The notes beneath the pieces were generated by a model. It had not been told where the DNA came from. It saw nothing but the letters and a program-made list of their open reading frames with translations, and made no database searches. Position numbers and translations under genes: made by a program. Shown piece after piece: positions 47,578 to 50,978 of a stretch of 50,978 bases of DNA. Numbering within the stretch: the first letter of the stretch is position 1; each line of letters opens with the position of its first letter. This DNA is from a virus, in IMG/VR virus record IMGVR_UViG_3300010401_000014, positions 1 to 50,978 of that record, one strand, 5' to 3'.

Positions 47578-49206
47578 ATGACAGATGCTCAAATTGCATT
47601 TCATCTTCCATCTAACGAACTAAAAGATTTCTTACAAGAAGAACAAATGGAACAATCTTTAGATAATAAATTCCAAGCTAAACCTTCAATGGTAATGCCT
47701 GCTATGAATTCTGAGGAATTCTCAGCTAGGCTAAGTGCAATTAAGAAATTTGTATCTGAACAATTAGAAGAAGGAATCGAAAATGACTATGGTATTCTTC
47801 CTTCTACTAAAAAGAAAACTCTATTACAACCAGGCGCACAGAAATTTGAAAGGTTCTTTGGATTAACAACTGAATCTATTCTAGTTGAATCTACTGTTGA
47901 CCCATTTGGATCTATTTTAGGAACCGCACAACCATTCTATTACTATCGCTATGAAACTAAAGTATTCAAGGATGGAATTTTAATTCACGTTGGACATGGA
48001 AGTGCTAATAGCCAAGAATCTAAATGGGGTTATAAATGGGTAGATATTGAGTTATTTGGTAATCAATCTACGGAAGGATTAGTAACTAGAACATCTAGAA
48101 AATCAGCATTTGTTTTTCAAATTGAAAAAGCTGAAACCACTGGACAATATGCAAAGCCTCAAGAATATTGGGATGAATTTAATGAAGCCATTAAAAATGG
48201 CACTGCAAAGAAAATTGAAATGGAAACAAAGCGTGGAATGCAACCAGCATGGGAAATTGGTTCCACGCAAGTTAGAGTAGCAAATGACGATGTATCGTCT
48301 CAAACAAATACCATTCAGAAAATTGCTAAAAAGCGTAGCTATGTAGATGGTATTATCTACGCATGTGCCATTAGTGATTTGTTTACACAAGACATGGAAG
48401 ATTTTGATACAGGTCCACAATGGAACCCTGTAACTGGTGCAATTTCTACCAAAACTGAAACAAATGAAAAAGGTACTGACAAACCAGTAGAAACCAAGCC
48501 GCCAACTCCGGCCGCTGTAGCGTCGTCTAAGCCGCTAGACCTCCCGCCCATCGCCCAGCCTAGGGAGCTTCCAGGATCGCCACAGCCGCTTAAACAACAG
48601 GCGCCGCAAGCACCTTCTAAGGTCCAGCACGACCAGAGCTGCAACTGCCAGCAATGCCACCCCGAGCCAACCAAGAAACAGGGAAATAAACCTACTGCAA
48701 CACAGTCAGTAAAATCTGCTCCTATTCCTGTGCTATTTGATGATAGTAAAAAGGAACCCGAAAAGCAAGTAATTAAAAAACAGTCTACACTAGAAGAAAA
48801 AACTCAAACTTATACATGGTACGTACCTAGTCAAATCTTACCACCTGATGGAATGAAATTAACAGATACTATTGGACATGACCAATTAGTATTCTTGCAA
48901 GATGAATGCAAAAAGCGTAATGTTGGAAAGGAATGGGTTAAGCGCTTCGTTAATGAGTATTTTGATGGTAGGGCAGTTAAGGCAATGAATTTTGTACAAC
49001 TAAAGATTACTTACGAAGAATTCCTAGTGAAGGGTTTACAAACTGAAAAGCAAATTAAGTCAATTCAAAATCTAGCAAATGCAGCTAAGCTTACATGGGA
49101 AAGTGTAGAAAATTGGGTACAAGATAAGTTTAACAAGCCTGTTAAATATTTGTATCCATCAGAAGTAATTCAAGTAACAGAATATATCCATGAGAGTACA
49201 GAATAA
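47578..49206 (+). CDS. Probable recombination/single-strand DNA-binding protein
   Basis: This 542-residue protein has an N-terminal domain (about 50-290) with a pattern I associate with phage single-strand annealing/Rad52-like proteins (KKKTLLQPGAQKFERFFGLT near the start and IAKKRSYVDGIIYACAISDLFTQDMEDF near 275). Then comes a Pro/Ala/Gln-rich linker (about 300-365) encoded by an unusually G+C-rich stretch, and two related C-terminal motifs (IGHDQLVFLQDECKKRNVG; TEKQIKSIQNLANAAKLTW). It lies with helicase and exonuclease, as expected for recombination. The exact family is not certain. Confidence 0.6.
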   Translation: MTDAQIAFHLPSNELKDFLQEEQMEQSLDNKFQAKPSMVMPAMNSEEFSARLSAIKKFVSEQLEEGIENDYGILPSTKKKTLLQPGAQKFERFFGLTTESILVESTVDPFGSILGTAQPFYYYRYETKVFKDGILIHVGHGSANSQESKWGYKWVDIELFGNQSTEGLVTRTSRKSAFVFQIEKAETTGQYAKPQEYWDEFNEAIKNGTAKKIEMETKRGMQPAWEIGSTQVRVANDDVSSQTNTIQKIAKKRSYVDGIIYACAISDLFTQDMEDFDTGPQWNPVTGAISTKTETNEKGTDKPVETKPPTPAAVASSKPLDLPPIAQPRELPGSPQPLKQQAPQAPSKVQHDQSCNCQQCHPEPTKKQGNKPTATQSVKSAPIPVLFDDSKKEPEKQVIKKQSTLEEKTQTYTWYVPSQILPPDGMKLTDTIGHDQLVFLQDECKKRNVGKEWVKRFVNEYFDGRAVKAMNFVQLKITYEEFLVKGLQTEKQIKSIQNLANAAKLTWESVENWVQDKFNKPVKYLYPSEVIQVTEYIHESTE

Positions 49207-49568
49207 TGGAAAGAGAACTAGAAATTGAAACAGAGCCTGGATATTTAGAATTTCTTAGTAATATACAAAAAGCATGTTATGAGCAAGCAGTTAAATCTGG
49301 ATGGACTGAAAAAGAAGTACCAATTCCTGAAATGATTGCACTAATTCATTCAGAAGCAAGTGAAGCATTAGAACATTTTAGACTTGGAAATCCAATTTCA
49401 TTTACAGATAATGATAAGCCAGAAGGCTTAGCATCTGAGTTTGCAGATATCATTATTCGTATTTGTCATTATTCTTCTTTACTTGGAATTGATCTTACGT
49501 ATGAAGTAAATAGAAAAATGGCATATAATGCGACTAGACCACATAGGCATGGTGGAAAGGTAATTTAA
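49206..49568 (+). CDS. MazG-like nucleotide pyrophosphohydrolase
   Basis: This 120-residue all-helical protein has the MazG pattern: MIALIHSEASEALEHFRLG (ExxE-type metal site in a helix) and ASEFADIIIRICHYSSLLGIDL (D-x-x-x-D in the second helix), then VNRKMAYNATRP. The family hydrolyses NTPs or dNTP-like signals such as (p)ppGpp-related nucleotides. It fits the nucleotide-focused gene set (ThyX, deaminase-like, SLOG-type). The ATG overlaps the previous stop. Confidence 0.78.
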   Translation: MERELEIETEPGYLEFLSNIQKACYEQAVKSGWTEKEVPIPEMIALIHSEASEALEHFRLGNPISFTDNDKPEGLASEFADIIIRICHYSSLLGIDLTYEVNRKMAYNATRPHRHGGKVI

Positions 49569-49573
49569 CTAAT

Positions 49574-50326
49574 TTGCCAATAGCAATTTCATTCGACAAA
49601 AAACTACATAAATATACTTGCAGCAATGGTGTAGTATTACCTAATGTAACTGATATAATTAAAGCTGTTAAAAAACCATATATTCATCTTCCACCTAGAA
49701 ATCCTGAATTTCTTAAATGGGAAGGAGAAAGAGGAACTGCAATTCATAAAGCAATTCAATTTGATTTACAAGGATCATTAGATCAATCAACAATTACAGG
49801 AATCATTGAACCATATTTCAGATCATGGCTTCATGTTAAAAAACATCTTAACATTCGAGTTGTGTGTATTGAAAAGATTGTTTATAGTTTACGAATGGGT
49901 TTTTGTGGAACAATGGATCTTCGTGCCTTAGTAGATATTCCTGGATATAAAAAGGATGTTTTTGCTACAATTGATTTTAAGTCGTCCAAGAATTGGTGGG
50001 ATCATTTTAAGTATCAACCTCCGATTTACATGCTAGGATGGTATGAAAATCAATACTACGCTCCAAAAGAAAAGAAACTTGAATCGGTGGGAAGTTGGTT
50101 AATTAGTAATACTTCTTTATGCTTACCGAATGATTATCTTAGTGAGTTATTCATTGTAATACTTTTAAAAGAAGATGGATCATTTCCAACATTGAAGATT
50201 TTTCCAAAAGAAGGAGATGCACAGCCATACGGATTAGTTAAAGAGTCTTTAGAATTGCTTGCAAAATATCACGAAATGAATGGTGGATGGAATCCAGAAA
50301 AACTATTTGGAGCTGAATATGCATGA
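49574..50326 (+). CDS. PD-(D/E)XK exonuclease (RecB/Cas4-like)
   Basis: This 250-residue protein starts with TTG. It has the RecB-type nuclease layout: GERGTAIHKAIQ (GxxxH motif), MDLRALVDIPGYKKDVFATIDFKSSK (Asp plus D-x-K metal site) and YQPPIYMLGWYEN (QxxxY-type motif). It probably resects DNA 5'-3' for the annealing-type recombinase two genes before it. The stop overlaps the next gene. Confidence 0.82.
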   Translation: MPIAISFDKKLHKYTCSNGVVLPNVTDIIKAVKKPYIHLPPRNPEFLKWEGERGTAIHKAIQFDLQGSLDQSTITGIIEPYFRSWLHVKKHLNIRVVCIEKIVYSLRMGFCGTMDLRALVDIPGYKKDVFATIDFKSSKNWWDHFKYQPPIYMLGWYENQYYAPKEKKLESVGSWLISNTSLCLPNDYLSELFIVILLKEDGSFPTLKIFPKEGDAQPYGLVKESLELLAKYHEMNGGWNPEKLFGAEYA

Positions 50327-50810
50327 TGAAATTAAACTAGATAAAGAGATAGAAGATAAGGTAGTTTCCAAACTAGAAAAGATTGATAAGTTTAGAGAAA
50401 GTCTTTATGTAGATGAATCAAATATTGATAAGGCTATTTTAGCAGTTAAGGAATCTGAAAATATAGGACAAGTTCTTTCTAGTGCTACAGGCAAAGCTCA
50501 GTTTTATGAAAAATACGCAGAAGCTTCGAATCTTATTAAACCATTTGTAGAGAAAGCAGAAGAACTAAAAAAGATAATTAGATATAAGATTTGGCTATGG
50601 GTTAGAAATGGAGGAAAGCATAAATTACTCTCAACTAGGAATGATGGTTATGAAGCAGAAGTAACTGACGAATCTATGGTTCCCGATGAATGGAAATGCG
50701 CCGATATTAGTAGAATCCAAAAAGAAGCAAAAAAACTAGATGGACATTTAATCGTTCCAGGAGTAATAATTAAACCAAAACAAACGCTTGTAATTAAAAA
50801 TAAGGAATAG
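50319..50810 (+). CDS. Gp157-like coiled-coil protein
   Basis: With ATG at 50319 the protein is 163 residues; GGAG seven bases upstream supports it over an ATG 13 codons earlier. It has a coiled-coil centre (IDKAILAVKESENIGQVLSS and EKYAEASNLIKPFVEKAEELKKII). The C-terminal stretch (MVPDEWKCADISRIQKEAKKLDGHLIVPGVIIKPKQTLVIK) matches the pattern of the Gp157 family, usually next to phage recombination exonucleases. Confidence 0.68.
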   Translation: MHDEIKLDKEIEDKVVSKLEKIDKFRESLYVDESNIDKAILAVKESENIGQVLSSATGKAQFYEKYAEASNLIKPFVEKAEELKKIIRYKIWLWVRNGGKHKLLSTRNDGYEAEVTDESMVPDEWKCADISRIQKEAKKLDGHLIVPGVIIKPKQTLVIKNKE

Positions 50811-50816
50811 TATAAA

Positions 50817-50978
50817 TTGTCAAATAAAGGTACAAGATATAAAGAAGCTGAAAATATTGGACCTGGAAAAGATGTAGAAGATGTTGAATTTGAGATAGCT
50901 GGAAAGGGAAAATTTAAAGCAAAAAAAGTTTATAGAAAGCAAATGCTTCTACGTATTCCACCTAGGTTAGATGAAATG
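50817..50978 (+). CDS. Ribbon-helix-helix-like protein, 5' part (gene crosses the ends)
   Basis: This is the N-terminal part of the 97-residue protein that continues at position 1. It starts with TTG 6 bases after the previous stop and has AAGGAA just upstream. The first residues (SNKGTRYKEAENIGPGKDVE) form a flexible arm before the putative DNA-binding fold. Confidence 0.68.
   Translation, partial: MSNKGTRYKEAENIGPGKDVEDVEFEIAGKGKFKAKKVYRKQMLLRIPPRLDEM
50856..50978. repeat. Terminal direct repeat (circular closure), copy 2
   Basis: This is an exact copy of positions 1-123. Joining the two copies restores one open reading frame (50817 through 255) and gives a circle of about 50,855 bp. Confidence 0.93.

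Overview
This window looks like the complete genome of a tailed double-stranded DNA bacteriophage, most likely a siphovirus. The first 123 bases are repeated exactly at the end, so the sequence closes into a circle of about 50,855 bp, and one gene (50817 to 255) runs across the junction. Most of the genome is strongly A+T-rich, with many TTG and GTG starts, many overlapping stop/start codons and AAGGA-type ribosome binding sites. The sigma70-like promoters, Shine-Dalgarno sites and several Sec signal peptides indicate a bacterial host, and the exported proteins suggest a Gram-negative one. I cannot name the host. I see no integrase or clear lysogeny repressor, and no DNA polymerase.

Layout. 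(1) 28337 to 2053, read leftward, is the late block. It runs lysozyme, small and large terminase, Mu gp29-type portal, ClpP-like prohead protease with fused scaffold, capsid cement protein, major capsid protein, head-tail connectors, tail tube protein, a strong terminator, tape measure, tail tip and fibre proteins, an M15-type peptidase, four proteins with signal peptides, and a cluster of small membrane proteins. (2) 28742 to 30471, read rightward, is a small operon behind a promoter so close to the start codon that the mRNA is almost leaderless. Its second gene is a PadR-like regulator. (3) 36864 to 30486, read leftward, holds small genes, ThyX, zinc-ribbon proteins, a SLOG-type protein, a tRNA-Ile(UAU), a restriction-fold nuclease and a short structured RNA with its own promoter and terminators. 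(4) About 36990 to 39500 is a relatively G+C-rich control region with palindromes, five copies of a 15-bp operator-like palindrome, and a large region of conserved-looking RNA structure, followed by small genes. (5) 39578 around the circle to 2052, read rightward, is the replication, recombination and nucleotide block: helicase, probable single-strand annealing-type protein, MazG-like protein, PD-(D/E)XK exonuclease, Gp157-like protein, a ribbon-helix-helix protein, a macro-domain protein and a ParB-like protein.

How it fits together. The phage appears to borrow the host replication and transcription machinery, and to add its own helicase and recombination proteins, thymidylate synthase and nucleotide-pool genes. 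It then packages DNA with a conventional terminase into an HK97-fold head with cement protein. The most unusual parts are the RNA-rich control region at 37.0 to 39.5 kb, the 140-nt RNA at 31.3 kb, the operator array, short G+C-rich islands inside A+T-rich genes, and the run of exported cysteine-repeat proteins beside the tail genes.
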